64,000 nucleotides of DNA from Microbulbifer guangxiensis (GCF_021729075.1 NZ_JAJSAQ010000002.1:62001-126000), one strand, 5' to 3'. Shown: positions 19,025 to 27,988, counted from the stretch's first letter. Made by a program: numbers and translations. Notes: generated by a model not told the origin, from the sequence alone.

Positions 19025-19879
19025 TCAGTACAGCAGGGTCATCAGCTTACGCTGATACCTGGCTGCCAGCGGATCGCCCGCACCGAGACTCTTCACCACG
19101 TCCAGATAGGCCTGTTTGGCCGCCCCATCGGAGTAATTCAGGTCACTGCGCAGGATATCCAGCAGCAGTTCCAGGGCCTCTTCGTGACGATGATTCTGGC
19201 TGTACTGCACCGCCAGCTTGTAGGCGGATTCCCGGTCTTCCGGGTTGCTCGCCAGCGCCTGCTCCAGCGCCTTGATCTCCGGGGATTCGGCCGCCTGCTG
19301 CTTCAACTCCAGTTGCGACATCAACTGCTGGTAGTCGGCGTCCTGGTCCGCCAGCAGGATCTTACCCAGCACCGTCTCCGCTTCTGGTACGCGGTTCAGT
19401 TCCAGTAACACTGCTGCCAGCTGCTTGGCGATATCCGCCCGCTCACCGGACTCACCATAGACCTGGCGCAATACCGGCAACGCCTCGTCCAGCTTGCCCT
19501 CGCCCACCAGCCTCTGCGCCTGCTGGAACTGGAGCTCCCAGGCCTTGGGCAGGTATTTGTCCAGCATCTCACGGATCTGCTTTTCGGGCTGGGCACCGGC
19601 AAAGCCGTCCACCGGCTGGCCATCTTTCAGCACCATCACCGTGGGCAGGCTGCGCACACCCAGCTGACCGGCCAGCATCTGCTCGGTATCTGCATTGACC
19701 TTGGCCAGCAGGAATTGACCCTGGTATTCGTTGGCAAGCTTTTCCAGCACCGGCATCAGCTGCTTGCACGGCTCGCACCAGTCGGCCCAGAAATCCACCA
19801 GCACCGGGCGCTTCATGGACTCGTCTATCAGCACCTGCTGTGCGTTTTCTGCCGTCACATCGACAATGTATTCGTTCAC
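19025..19879 (-). CDS. cnoX: Thioredoxin-TPR co-chaperone, CnoX/YbbN-like
   Basis: GTG 19879 is chosen because GGGAGAGG ends two bases before it and the product then begins at the thioredoxin fold (NEYIVDVTAEN). The 284-residue protein has a thioredoxin domain with the active-site motif WCEPC (C35, C38) and LPTVMVLKDG, followed by about 170 helical residues in TPR-like repeats (LVGEGKLDEALP, LAAVLLELNRVPEAE, HRHEEALELLL). CnoX proteins hold oxidised clients and hand them to chaperones. E. coli CnoX lacks the CxxC, whereas this copy keeps both cysteines and could be redox active. Confidence 0.85.
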   Translation of the reverse strand: MNEYIVDVTAENAQQVLIDESMKRPVLVDFWADWCEPCKQLMPVLEKLANEYQGQFLLAKVNADTEQMLAGQLGVRSLPTVMVLKDGQPVDGFAGAQPEKQIREMLDKYLPKAWELQFQQAQRLVGEGKLDEALPVLRQVYGESGERADIAKQLAAVLLELNRVPEAETVLGKILLADQDADYQQLMSQLELKQQAAESPEIKALEQALASNPEDRESAYKLAVQYSQNHRHEEALELLLDILRSDLNYSDGAAKQAYLDVVKSLGAGDPLAARYQRKLMTLLY

Positions 19880-19904
19880 AACCTCTCCCACTCTGTTCTG
19901 TCTG

Positions 19905-20003
19905 TCAGCGGTCGACGAGCTGGAAACCATGACGCGATCCCATTGCCTCCCGCTCGGCCTTGCGCAATTGACGGCCCAACAAACCGTAGGACCGCCCGTT
20001 CAT
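19905..20003 (-). CDS. Possible 32-residue small protein upstream of cnoX
   Basis: The frame MNGRSYGLLGRQLRKAEREAMG...FQLVDR ends 25 bases before the cnoX GTG. GAGGGA lies nine bases before the ATG, and third-position GC is high, as in neighbouring genes. The open frame continues upstream for another 19 codons (LPWNTALLDGRVPDEGKLR) to an in-frame TGA, without a standard start codon. The basic, amphipathic sequence looks more like protein than random DNA. It could be a real co-transcribed small gene or a remnant; I do not know the family. Confidence 0.35.
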   Translation of the reverse strand: MNGRSYGLLGRQLRKAEREAMGSRHGFQLVDR

Positions 20004-20009
20004 GCGCAG

Positions 20010-20293
20010 CTTTCCCTCATCCGGAACACGGCCATCCAGTAGCGCAGTGTTCCAGGGCAGTCAGTTCCTATGATAACCCGGCAGCAGGCCAGTAAAGATG
20101 CCGCACTGTCTGGGTTTTTCCCCGAGCCGCCCTTGAGATTGGTCCTCAGCACGGTATTTTCAACTGCCAATGTGGCAAACATCTTCCCGGCGCCCCTGAA
20201 CACCACCACATCCGGACCAATCAGACAGAAGCACCCCGGTTACCCCGGGATGGTTCAGTGAACAAGCAGGGATCGCCACACGGTCTCTGGGAC
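20010..20293. other. Non-coding spacer between the small ORF and the peptidase operon
   Basis: No convincing gene is visible. An imperfect hairpin (caccccgg / ccccggg) near 20232-20250 could slow transcription leaving the upstream operon, but it lacks a proper U tract. Confidence 0.4.
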
Positions 20294-21688
20294 TCACCAG
20301 TTCAGGGAGGAAGGCAGTCGCGGTGACGACAGTAGCCTGGCAAACCGCTGCCAGCGCTCCTCCTGGCTGTCCGCCCCCTGCTCCACATAGTCGGCGACCA
20401 GCTGCTTGCCCCAGTTGTAATTGATTACATAGGCACCGTAGGTATCCACGAAGCGCTTGCGCTGGCGGGCTTTTTCCGGGCTCATCAGGGTGTACTTCTC
20501 GAACAGTTCCACCGCTCGGTCGCCGTCGATTTCCCCATTGATATATTTCCGCGCGATGGTGTTGCCGGCAAAGCTCACGGTATCGATCAGCTCCAGCACC
20601 CGCTGGTATTTCTCTGCCCGTGAGGGATCAAGGCCCGCCAGCGGATACAGGGTTTTCCGCTCAAATGCGGTCTTCTCGTCCCCCGGGAAAGCCAGGTCGA
20701 TACCATAGTTGGCGGTGCCCTCCGCGATCAGTGACTGCGGACTGAAAAGGGGGTAAACACTGAACTCGATCCAGCCGCGGTCCTTGACCAGCTGCTGCTC
20801 CAGCAGTGCGTTGTAGGTGTGATGCCCGGGATAACCCTCATGGCAGCCCAGGTCGATAGCCCGGTCGATCATGACCGGTAGCTCGGTATTCATCTGGATC
20901 AGGCTGTGGGCATTGCCCTGGTACCAGTTGTAGCCGCTCCAGGGCTTGTCGGTTACGTATTCGAGCGTGAATTCTTCATTCTCGGGAAGTTCGATGTGCT
21001 GTCGGGTCCGCTCCCGGCAGGCATCAATCGCCGCTTCGAAAACGGCCGACAGTTTGTCGGTGGGAATCTCAAACTGTTTCCGGAAGGCCTGCACACGCTG
21101 GTGCAGCGGCCCATCTCCGGGCAGTAATTCTTCCAGCTCCGCCAGGGCCGGCTCGAATTCCTCAAATTCCTGCTTCGGCGGCCGGGTATCGTACAGAAGC
21201 TCTGCCTCGCGGTCGAAATCGCGGGGACCATTGCCGGCGAGGTTGCTGGCGTGGGCGGCGATCGCACGCAGCTGGGTTTTCAGGTAGTGCCGACGCAGCC
21301 TGTCCATCTCTTCCGCTGGTTCAGGCAGAGCCTCGAGCTTGTCGGACAACGCCGCCGCGCGCTCTGCGAGCGCTGCCGGTGAGTCCTCATCCTGCTGTGC
21401 TTTTTCCCGCAACTCCTCAGGGCCGTAATAGGCATCGACGTAATTTTTGTCGTGGTTACCGAGTGACAGCACCAGCAAAACGTAATCCTGTGCCAGCTGG
21501 TCCATGGCATTCTCCGGTTTACCCTGGGTTCTATCCTCCGCGGGAGCCGCCTGCTGTTGTGCAGGGCCCTTACCATCTGCCGAACCGGTCTCGGGCCCGG
21601 TATCGGCATCCCGCTGGCCGCAGCCAGTCATCAGTGCAAGTGTCATGGCCACGATGGAAAAACCAGCCAGAATTCTGGTTGAAGTCAT
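20294..21688 (-). CDS. HExxPGH metallopeptidase lipoprotein (DUF885-related)
   Basis: ATG 21688 begins a lipoprotein leader (lipobox LMTGC) and shares its A with the TGA of the preceding C69 gene, giving TGATG coupling; the frame upstream of it is antisense-like. The 464-residue product has HEGYPGHH at 283-290, the zinc-site pattern of the DUF885 group, and a helical C-terminal half ending near SSLNW. The sequence between leader and domain (residues 25-55) is acidic and rich in A/P/Q. It is the last of four overlapping genes and would act at the envelope, probably on peptides. It is shorter than the two DUF885 proteins elsewhere in the window. Confidence 0.75.
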   Translation of the reverse strand: MTSTRILAGFSIVAMTLALMTGCGQRDADTGPETGSADGKGPAQQQAAPAEDRTQGKPENAMDQLAQDYVLLVLSLGNHDKNYVDAYYGPEELREKAQQDEDSPAALAERAAALSDKLEALPEPAEEMDRLRRHYLKTQLRAIAAHASNLAGNGPRDFDREAELLYDTRPPKQEFEEFEPALAELEELLPGDGPLHQRVQAFRKQFEIPTDKLSAVFEAAIDACRERTRQHIELPENEEFTLEYVTDKPWSGYNWYQGNAHSLIQMNTELPVMIDRAIDLGCHEGYPGHHTYNALLEQQLVKDRGWIEFSVYPLFSPQSLIAEGTANYGIDLAFPGDEKTAFERKTLYPLAGLDPSRAEKYQRVLELIDTVSFAGNTIARKYINGEIDGDRAVELFEKYTLMSPEKARQRKRFVDTYGAYVINYNWGKQLVADYVEQGADSQEERWQRFARLLSSPRLPSSLNW

Positions 21689-22899
21689 CAGCTTCCCTCT
21701 GTCACGGATTGTTTGGAATTGTGTCGGGTGTTCATCGAACCCGCTTCTGCCCGGTGCGGCCAGGAGAAGAGATCGCTGGCGTGGTGCTGCGCAAGCCCTT
21801 CCGCCCGGCTCAGGTCTCCCGCCTCGATGGCAGCAAATATTTTCTCTTCGGCGGCGTTGATCTTCGCCAGCATGCCGGTGCTGCTCCCGCGCTCGATGGT
21901 GTCGGCCATGGCAACACGGTGCAGCTCCCAGAGATCCGGCTCGCACACCTTCCAGGTACCGGTGAAGTCTACCGGACGAAACAGGCTGCCGCAGGTAGCG
22001 GCGGTACCGGTGAAGGCGACCCTTGGCCCCGCTGCCCCCAGCTGCACAATCATGGCATTGGTGGTCTGGGACGGCCGCAGGAACGCCAGAGGCGAATGCG
22101 ACGGCGCTGCGTGCATACACAGGTCGGCGTTGCCGCTGGGGCCGGCCTTGCGATGCTGGCGCAGGATGGCGGCAAAGTGCCGGAAGCCGGTGCCACTCAT
22201 GGGCAAGGCGCCGAGCGCGCTCAGGCTGGCCGCCCTGCGACGCCTGCTGGCTCCGAAGAAAGGCCGCAGCCAGGTATCAAACTGCTGCCGGAAACTGCCC
22301 TGTCTCCCCCCCTCCGTTGCGAGATCCGGGTGAACCCGTTCGGCATCCCGCTCGATGGTGAGACCGTTGGAAATGCTGTCACAAGTGTCTACCCGGGTAA
22401 CGGCCCAGAGTTGCCCTGCGGTTTCCAGCTTCCAGGCGCTGCGGGCATCGGCGATCAGAAAACTGTTGTCATAGCGAAACTCCCGCTGGCTGAACCCCGC
22501 GGGTCCACCCTGGCCATGGGCCCCCAGCAGCGCGACGATCACCTCCAGTGCCTCGTCTGCAGTGGCCGCCCGCTCCAGGCCGAGACGGACCAGGTCCATA
22601 CCCAGCAGTGCCGCCCCACGCCTGCGCAGCCGTCGGGAGAAGATCGCCTCATTGCCGATCGCCACCCCGCATTCATTCACCCCCATTTCCGCGCCCCACA
22701 TCCAGGCGGGTCGGCCGATGATGCAAGCATGGCGATCCGGGACCTGGGGGATTTCGATCCAGGTACAGCGCAGCAAACGGCTGCGGTCACCGCGAACGGC
22801 CGGAATGACCTCTACCCGCTGCGCCTCGTAGGGATCCCGGTCACTGTTCTTGGCCAGCCAGGTTTCACCCGGACCCCGCCATACCAGGGTGTCACACAC
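21688..22899 (-). CDS. C69-family peptidase (dipeptidase/secernin type)
   Basis: GTG 22899 is chosen: GGGAGG lies six bases upstream and the product starts (M)CDTLVWRGPGETWLAKNSDRDPYEAQRVE-like, so after loss of the initiator residue Cys2 becomes the N-terminal nucleophile, as in C69 enzymes. The frame is open further upstream but there it overlaps the amine oxidase antiparallel to no purpose. The 403-residue protein carries WGAEMGVNECGVAIGNEA and the NSFLIAD segment of the family. It is probably cytoplasmic and cuts dipeptides or acyl-amino bonds. It overlaps the amine oxidase gene by eight bases and the peptidase gene by one. Confidence 0.78.
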   Translation of the reverse strand: MCDTLVWRGPGETWLAKNSDRDPYEAQRVEVIPAVRGDRSRLLRCTWIEIPQVPDRHACIIGRPAWMWGAEMGVNECGVAIGNEAIFSRRLRRRGAALLGMDLVRLGLERAATADEALEVIVALLGAHGQGGPAGFSQREFRYDNSFLIADARSAWKLETAGQLWAVTRVDTCDSISNGLTIERDAERVHPDLATEGGRQGSFRQQFDTWLRPFFGASRRRRAASLSALGALPMSGTGFRHFAAILRQHRKAGPSGNADLCMHAAPSHSPLAFLRPSQTTNAMIVQLGAAGPRVAFTGTAATCGSLFRPVDFTGTWKVCEPDLWELHRVAMADTIERGSSTGMLAKINAAEEKIFAAIEAGDLSRAEGLAQHHASDLFSWPHRAEAGSMNTRHNSKQSVTEGS

Positions 22900-24328
22900 G
22901 GGGAACCTCCCGTGTCCGGCGCTGCATGAGCGATGTGCTGTCGACAGAGTACCGCAGGGCCTCGCGGATCTCGCCGGCAGCGCGCTCCGCGGCCTGCAGG
23001 GCGCCCTCCATATAGCCGTACCATTCGGTTGCAGACTCGGTGCCGGCATAGTGGATCGGGGCGTCGTCGCCGCGCAGCGTTTCGCCGTAGTGCGTCCAGA
23101 CACCCGGTGGCATCAGGGCGGCATAGCAGCCCCGGCTCCAGGGCTCGCTGCTCCAGTCCCGGTCGACGTATTCCAGCGGTCTGCGGGCCTGTTCACCAAA
23201 GTAGCGGGCGAAGCAGTCGAGGACGTCCCGCCGGCGTTCTTCGGGGTCGACGCCACTGTAGTGCCGGGCGGTTTCACCCTCGAGAAACCCCATCAACAGA
23301 CCGGAATCTCTGCCGGCCTCCGAGTTGTCGAACATCACCCTCACCGGGCCTTCGGCACTGGTGACCTGGCCTGACAGGCCCTGATCGCGCCAGAAAGGGC
23401 GCTCGTAGCGAGCGACACACTTGATGCAGCTGCCGGCAGGCATCCGCTGCCACAGCTGGTCACGGCTGGCCGGTAATGCCGGCGAAAAGCGGATGCGCAA
23501 TGCCTGGTTGGGGGGCAGCGCCAGAATCAGTCGCCGGCAGCGGAGAACCCCGCCCTCGAAATGCACCTGCAGGTTGCCCTCCGGCTCGCGCTCGACGGAA
23601 TGAACCGGGGCATTCAGATGCAGGTCATCGCCGAGCTCCATAGCCATGCGGGTGCAGAGTCCGGCCGTGCCCCCATGAATACGATCCTGCTGAGCGCCTC
23701 CAGTGACCGAAAGCAGCCTCTCCAGCGAATGGCCGGAACGGGCATAGAACAGCGCATGGAGCAGGGAGAGTTCCTCCGGCTCGGCGGCGAACACGGCACC
23801 GATGCCAATAGCAAACAGCTCGCGCGCGCGACGCGTCTTGCAATTGCGCTGCAGCCAGGTGGCCAGTGTCTGTCGATCCCACTCCTGGGCCCGGGGATGG
23901 GTCCAGGGGGTTGCCGGGTCTATGCTCTTTGCCATCCGCTCGAAACGCGCCATGGCCTGGCCAAGATCCAGCAGTGCCAGTGGCCCGATCCGCGGAATGG
24001 TGCCCCGGTAGCGCCGGCCCCGGGTGCCATCCCAGAGCAGGTTGTCGCCGCTGTCATACAGCGGCCAGGTCTCGAAACCGAGCTCCCCGATCAGGCGATA
24101 CATCCTGTCCTGTCCCGGCCCCACCCACTGGCCACCGATATCCACGGTCTCGCCATTGGCAAAACGGTGGTTACAGAGACGGCCGCCAACCCGCTCACGG
24201 GCCTCGAGCACCGCGATGCGGAAATCCGGGCGGAGCAGCCGCGCCGCGTGCAGCCCGGAAATGCCCGCCCCCACGATCACCACATCCAGCAGGTCCGGCG
24301 GTACAGCGTTGGTATTCTGGTTGTTCAC
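22892..24328 (-). CDS. FAD-dependent amine oxidase (MAO-like)
   Basis: GTG 24328 forms a GTGA overlap with the nitrilase stop and has AGGGAG ten bases upstream; GTG 24364 is the longer alternative. The 478-residue product has the dinucleotide-binding loop GAGISG at 20-25, then VLEARERVGGRL and, near the C-terminus, a GYMEGALQAAERAAGEI segment that closes the FAD site. These define the flavin amine oxidase family, which oxidises primary or secondary amines (including polyamines) to aldehydes with release of ammonia and H2O2. No signal peptide is visible. Substrate is unknown. Confidence 0.85.
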   Translation of the reverse strand: MNNQNTNAVPPDLLDVVIVGAGISGLHAARLLRPDFRIAVLEARERVGGRLCNHRFANGETVDIGGQWVGPGQDRMYRLIGELGFETWPLYDSGDNLLWDGTRGRRYRGTIPRIGPLALLDLGQAMARFERMAKSIDPATPWTHPRAQEWDRQTLATWLQRNCKTRRARELFAIGIGAVFAAEPEELSLLHALFYARSGHSLERLLSVTGGAQQDRIHGGTAGLCTRMAMELGDDLHLNAPVHSVEREPEGNLQVHFEGGVLRCRRLILALPPNQALRIRFSPALPASRDQLWQRMPAGSCIKCVARYERPFWRDQGLSGQVTSAEGPVRVMFDNSEAGRDSGLLMGFLEGETARHYSGVDPEERRRDVLDCFARYFGEQARRPLEYVDRDWSSEPWSRGCYAALMPPGVWTHYGETLRGDDAPIHYAGTESATEWYGYMEGALQAAERAAGEIREALRYSVDSTSLMQRRTREVPRV

Positions 24329-25506
24329 TGGAGAGACACTCCCTGTTGGTGCGGCTCGAGCCACAAGCTGGAAACCATGGCGGTATCCCGACGCTGGCCG
24401 AGAATCAGTTCACCCTGCAGCACGGCCATGGTCTGGCCGTCATCACCCAGGTCCCAGAGATCCCCACGCAGGAAGGTATTGATGCCGGCGCGCAGCTGCC
24501 GGCCACGTCCGCCCAGTGCGTATTTGCGCCAGGCCTCGGCCTCGGTCAGGCGCCCCACGTCATCGGCAGCCACATCCGCCGGAGCAACCGCGCCGTTATA
24601 GCCACCCCAGGGCGTCTGCCAGATACCGTCCGGGGACGAGAAAGACGGTACCGCCACGAGTTCGGCTTGTTCCACCTGGGCCCAGGTATCCGGATACCAG
24701 CTGTCAGCACAGATCAATACCGCCAGAGGCCCCGCGGGGGTCTCGAAAACCGGCAGGCTGTCTGCAACCGGCGCCGGCTCGGTAAAAGGCAGTTCGCTAT
24801 CGATGGGATACACCTTGCGCACGGGCCCCGAAACCCGGCCATCCGCGTAAAACACAAAACTGCTGTTGTACAACGGCCCCCCGTGCACCCGGATCTGGCC
24901 ATCCAGCACAGTCGGGGCGGGTAACAGAATCGAACCGGCAACAACGGTCACGCCGTATTCAATGGCGAGAGTGGAGAACAGCTGCTGGTATTGGCTGGCC
25001 ATGTTTGCGGACTTGGTGCGGAACAGGGCTGCAGCAAAGGGATCCGCTTCATTCGCCTGCACAAGCCGGGAGAGAAAGCCCGGCAGGTTGCCGAGCGCTG
25101 CCCAGGTCAGCGCGTCGGTGGTGGTGCCGGAGCTGAATACGAGAGCGCTCTCGCCCTCCGCAACCAGCCAGGTACCGATATGCTCGGGAAAGACCACGAT
25201 GGATTCGGCGCTCAACCAACCAGCAGTGCGGGCTTGCGCCAGATAGGTGGAAAGTTTGTACCGCAGTTTGCCGACATGGGCATAGTCCGTCACATCCAGG
25301 TGTGGCTGAACAGAGACCAGGTTCGCCGCGCCGGGAAGCGGGCGGTTCAGGGGTTCCAGCAGGGCCGGAGTAACCCTGGTGATCCCTGCGGGTGGCGGAC
25401 GCAATGCCAGGAAAATGGTAACCGCACAAACCAGCAGCAACAGGAGCACAGTGAGGACAGAGCGACCGGGGAGCGCAGGTTTGTCGGGCAATTCTTTCAT
25501 CATCAT
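24325..25506 (-). CDS. Membrane-anchored nitrilase-superfamily amidohydrolase
   Basis: The 393-residue protein has one N-terminal membrane helix (residues 16-36, SVLTVLLLLLVCAVTIFLAL) and then a carbon-nitrogen hydrolase domain facing the periplasm. The Glu-Lys-Cys catalytic triad is visible: E108 in VVFPEHIG, K231 in RKVYPI and C266 in LICADSWYP. Such enzymes split amides or nitriles. Three ATG codons in a row (25506, 25503, 25500) are possible starts without a strong ribosome site. It heads the four-gene overlapping operon. The usual membrane relative Lnt has many helices; this protein has one, so it is not Lnt. Confidence 0.75.
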   Translation of the reverse strand: MMMKELPDKPALPGRSVLTVLLLLLVCAVTIFLALRPPPAGITRVTPALLEPLNRPLPGAANLVSVQPHLDVTDYAHVGKLRYKLSTYLAQARTAGWLSAESIVVFPEHIGTWLVAEGESALVFSSGTTTDALTWAALGNLPGFLSRLVQANEADPFAAALFRTKSANMASQYQQLFSTLAIEYGVTVVAGSILLPAPTVLDGQIRVHGGPLYNSSFVFYADGRVSGPVRKVYPIDSELPFTEPAPVADSLPVFETPAGPLAVLICADSWYPDTWAQVEQAELVAVPSFSSPDGIWQTPWGGYNGAVAPADVAADDVGRLTEAEAWRKYALGGRGRQLRAGINTFLRGDLWDLGDDGQTMAVLQGELILGQRRDTAMVSSLWLEPHQQGVSLQ

Positions 25507-25632
25507 GAGCGCCGTTTTTATCGTTATTCATCACGCCGTTTACTTTTCGGCCACTATTATCCAGTGCAGGGCCGGATTATCGCAACGCCACAACCCGCCT
25601 GAGGACAATGATCACAGGGAGGACAGCGACTG

Positions 25633-26400
25633 GTGACAGATCCAGGCGCAGGTATCACCGTCACTTTCCGTTTTTACCGCGAGCTGAATGACTTCCTGCC
25701 CAGAAGCGAGCGCCAGCGCGACATCGTGCGCCACTACCCGGGGGCCGGCTCGATCAAGGATGCCATTGAAAACCTGGGCGTGCCCCATACGGAAATAGAC
25801 CTCATCCTGGTGAATGGCGATTCCGTGAGCTTCGAATACCAGCTACTGGATGGCGATCGTGTCAGTGTCTACCCCCTGTTCGAGGCCCTCGACATCTCCA
25901 CAGTGACGCGCCTGCGCCCGCATCCGCTGCGGGAACCCCGCTTCGTTCTCGACTGCCACCTGGGTCGCCTGTCCCGCTACCTGCGACTGCTGGGATTCGA
26001 TACATTGCTGCCGGAAGATTCAGACGATGGTGCGCTGGTCCGGGTCTCAGTCGAACAGCAGCGCATCCTGCTGAGCCGGGATCGCGCCCTGTTCCGGCGC
26101 CGGGCACTGCAGCGAGGCTATTGGGTCCGGGCCACCAATCCGCGCCAGCAGCTGGCAGAGGTCATCGAGCGCTTCCAGCTGCAGAATGTCCTGCAGCCGT
26201 TTTCCCGCTGCACCCGCTGCAACGGCTCCCTCAGGCCTGTGCAGAAAGATGCCGTGCAATCCCGCCTCAGGGCAAACACCCGCCGGCTTTTTGATCAGTT
26301 CTGGCAGTGCACTCAGTGCGGCCGGGTGTACTGGAAGGGCAGCCACTACGATCGCATGTGCGCACTGATCAGTAACCTGGTCGGGCGCCAGAGCCAGTGA
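25633..26400 (+). CDS. Mut7-C ubiquitin-like plus Mut7-C RNase/zinc-ribbon protein
   Basis: GTG 25633 follows AGGGAGG by about ten bases. The 255-residue product has an N-terminal MoaD/ubiquitin-like domain (residues 8-85, TVTFRFYRELNDFL ... DGDRVSVYPLFE) and then a Mut7-C PIN-type domain starting FVLDCHLGRLSRYLRLLGFDT, with conserved LSRDRALFRR, and a terminal zinc ribbon (CTRC and CTQC pairs). The two-domain arrangement is widespread in bacteria; Mut7-C is predicted to be a ribonuclease, with no assigned bacterial target. It is a lone gene, divergent from the nitrilase operon and convergent with nhaA. Confidence 0.85.
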   Translation: MTDPGAGITVTFRFYRELNDFLPRSERQRDIVRHYPGAGSIKDAIENLGVPHTEIDLILVNGDSVSFEYQLLDGDRVSVYPLFEALDISTVTRLRPHPLREPRFVLDCHLGRLSRYLRLLGFDTLLPEDSDDGALVRVSVEQQRILLSRDRALFRRRALQRGYWVRATNPRQQLAEVIERFQLQNVLQPFSRCTRCNGSLRPVQKDAVQSRLRANTRRLFDQFWQCTQCGRVYWKGSHYDRMCALISNLVGRQSQ

Positions 26401-26425
26401 ATCCGCCAAAGCGTTTGCCAGAGAT

Positions 26426-26454
26426 AAAAAAGGCCGGGCTGCAAGCCCGGCCTC
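26426..26454 (-). terminator. Rho-independent terminator of nhaA
   Basis: The stem ggccgggct / agcccggcc has AAAAAA on its plus-strand left side, so it ends minus-strand transcription from nhaA and separates it from the convergent Mut7-C gene. Confidence 0.8.
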
Positions 26455-26491
26455 TCGGTCGACCCGGGGGAAACCCGGTTCTACCTGTTAC

Positions 26492-27988
26492 TTAACCCTG
26501 CCGATCGCTGCTGCCGGCAGCAGCGGGGGTACCTTCTCCGGCTTCCTTCCCCTGGGCTTCTGTGTCCTCGTCCTCCTCTTCATCGGAGTCAGGCACAGCA
26601 TACTCATCGGAAATCGGCGCCTTGCGCAGGATCAGAAAGCCACTGAAACCGGCAATCAGGGAAGCCAGCAAGACACCTGCCTTGGCCTGGATCAGCAGTT
26701 CCTCACTGCCAGCGAAAGCCAGCTCGGAGATAAAGATCGACATGGTGAAGCCGATACCACCCAATAACGCCACACCCACAATATGGTGGAAGGTGGCGCC
26801 TTTTGGCAAGCTGCCCAGGCCGAGGCGCCAGCCAATCCAGGTGGCACCGACAATACCAATCAGCTTGCCGAACACCAGGCCCAGGATCACGCCTAGAGTC
26901 ACAGGATTCAGCACGGCGGTGCCAGTGGTAAAGCTGTCGATGGGAATGCCCGCATTCGCCAGCGCAAATATCGGGATGACCAGGAAAGCCACTGGCGTGT
27001 GCAAACGGGTCTCCATACGCTGCAGCGGCGACTGCGCCAGTTTCACGCCATTGCCCAGCGCCATCACCCGCGCGCGCAGGGCGTCGTTGGCAATGATCCT
27101 GTCACCGGGCCGGAAACTGCGATCGAAACTGCGGATAATGTCCTTGACGAAGGTGCTGAAGGCCACCGGGTCATACTTGGGCCGGGCCGGCAGCGCCATG
27201 GCCGTGATCACGCCCGCCAGCGTGGCGTGGATACCACTCAGGTAAAACTCGTACCAGAGCAGCACACCAACGAACATGTAGGCCGGAGAACTGCGCACGC
27301 CCGCAGCTTTCAGCAACCACAGGATGACCACCAGCACACCGGCGGCTGCCAGTGCAACCATGTTCACACTCTCGGTGTACCAGATGGCAATCACCAGGAT
27401 GGCGCCCAGGTCATCGACGATCGCCAGCGCCACCAGGAACATCACCACCGCCCGTGGTACCCGGTTGCCAAGCAGGGCAATACAGCCCACCGCAAACGCG
27501 ATATCCGTAGCCATGGGGATACCCCAGCCACGTGCCGCATCGCCGTCGCCGTTGAGTCCGGCATAGATCAGTGCGGGTATCACCATGCCGCCGATGGCCG
27601 CCATGATCGGCAGGACCGCCTGCTTCAGCTCGGAGAGCTCACCGACGAGAAACTCCCGCTTGAGTTCCAGGCCGACGAGGAAGAAGAAGATCGCCATCAG
27701 CGCATCGTTGATCCAGTGATGCACCGTGAGGGACAGCTTCCACTCCCCGGCACCAATACTGATGGGCATATGCAGCAGGTGCTTATAGGCCTCCTGCAGC
27801 GGTGAATTGGCTATCACAAGGGCCGCAATTGCCGAAATCATGAGCAGGATGCCACTGCTGCTCTGACGGTGAATAAACTCTTCAAAAGGCGTCACCAGAC
27901 GCCCGAAAGCGCTCTCCAGGGGAGCCTCGAACACCCTGCCCTTGCGAATCCTGAACTTGCCCAGAACGCTTTTCGCCACCGCTGCCAA
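26492..27988 (-). CDS. nhaA: Na+/H+ antiporter NhaA with acidic C-terminal tail
   Basis: The 498-residue protein matches NhaA throughout: WINDALMAIFFFLVGLELKREFL, GWGIPMATDIAFAVGCIALLG and the transport aspartates in ALAIVDDLGAILVIA, then GGIGFTMSIFISELAF near the end. It exchanges sodium for protons across the inner membrane, protecting against salt and alkali. An N-terminal extension of about 35 residues precedes the family start. After residue 455 there is a strongly acidic tail (SDEEEDEDTEAQ) ending in a low-complexity A/G/S stretch, beyond the length of E. coli NhaA (388). The tail may be cytoplasmic and regulatory. Confidence 0.93.
   Translation of the reverse strand: MAAVAKSVLGKFRIRKGRVFEAPLESAFGRLVTPFEEFIHRQSSSGILLMISAIAALVIANSPLQEAYKHLLHMPISIGAGEWKLSLTVHHWINDALMAIFFFLVGLELKREFLVGELSELKQAVLPIMAAIGGMVIPALIYAGLNGDGDAARGWGIPMATDIAFAVGCIALLGNRVPRAVVMFLVALAIVDDLGAILVIAIWYTESVNMVALAAAGVLVVILWLLKAAGVRSSPAYMFVGVLLWYEFYLSGIHATLAGVITAMALPARPKYDPVAFSTFVKDIIRSFDRSFRPGDRIIANDALRARVMALGNGVKLAQSPLQRMETRLHTPVAFLVIPIFALANAGIPIDSFTTGTAVLNPVTLGVILGLVFGKLIGIVGATWIGWRLGLGSLPKGATFHHIVGVALLGGIGFTMSIFISELAFAGSEELLIQAKAGVLLASLIAGFSGFLILRKAPISDEYAVPDSDEEEDEDTEAQGKEAGEGTPAAAGSSDRQG

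Noticed and set aside
21689-22120. Longer start for the HExxPGH lipoprotein giving 608 residues
   Set aside because: The first 144 residues are out of frame through the C69 gene; the lipoprotein leader at 21688 is the real start.
21379-22929. 516-codon plus-strand frame across the C69 and DUF885-like genes
   Set aside because: Antisense to the start and stop overlaps of two motif-supported genes.
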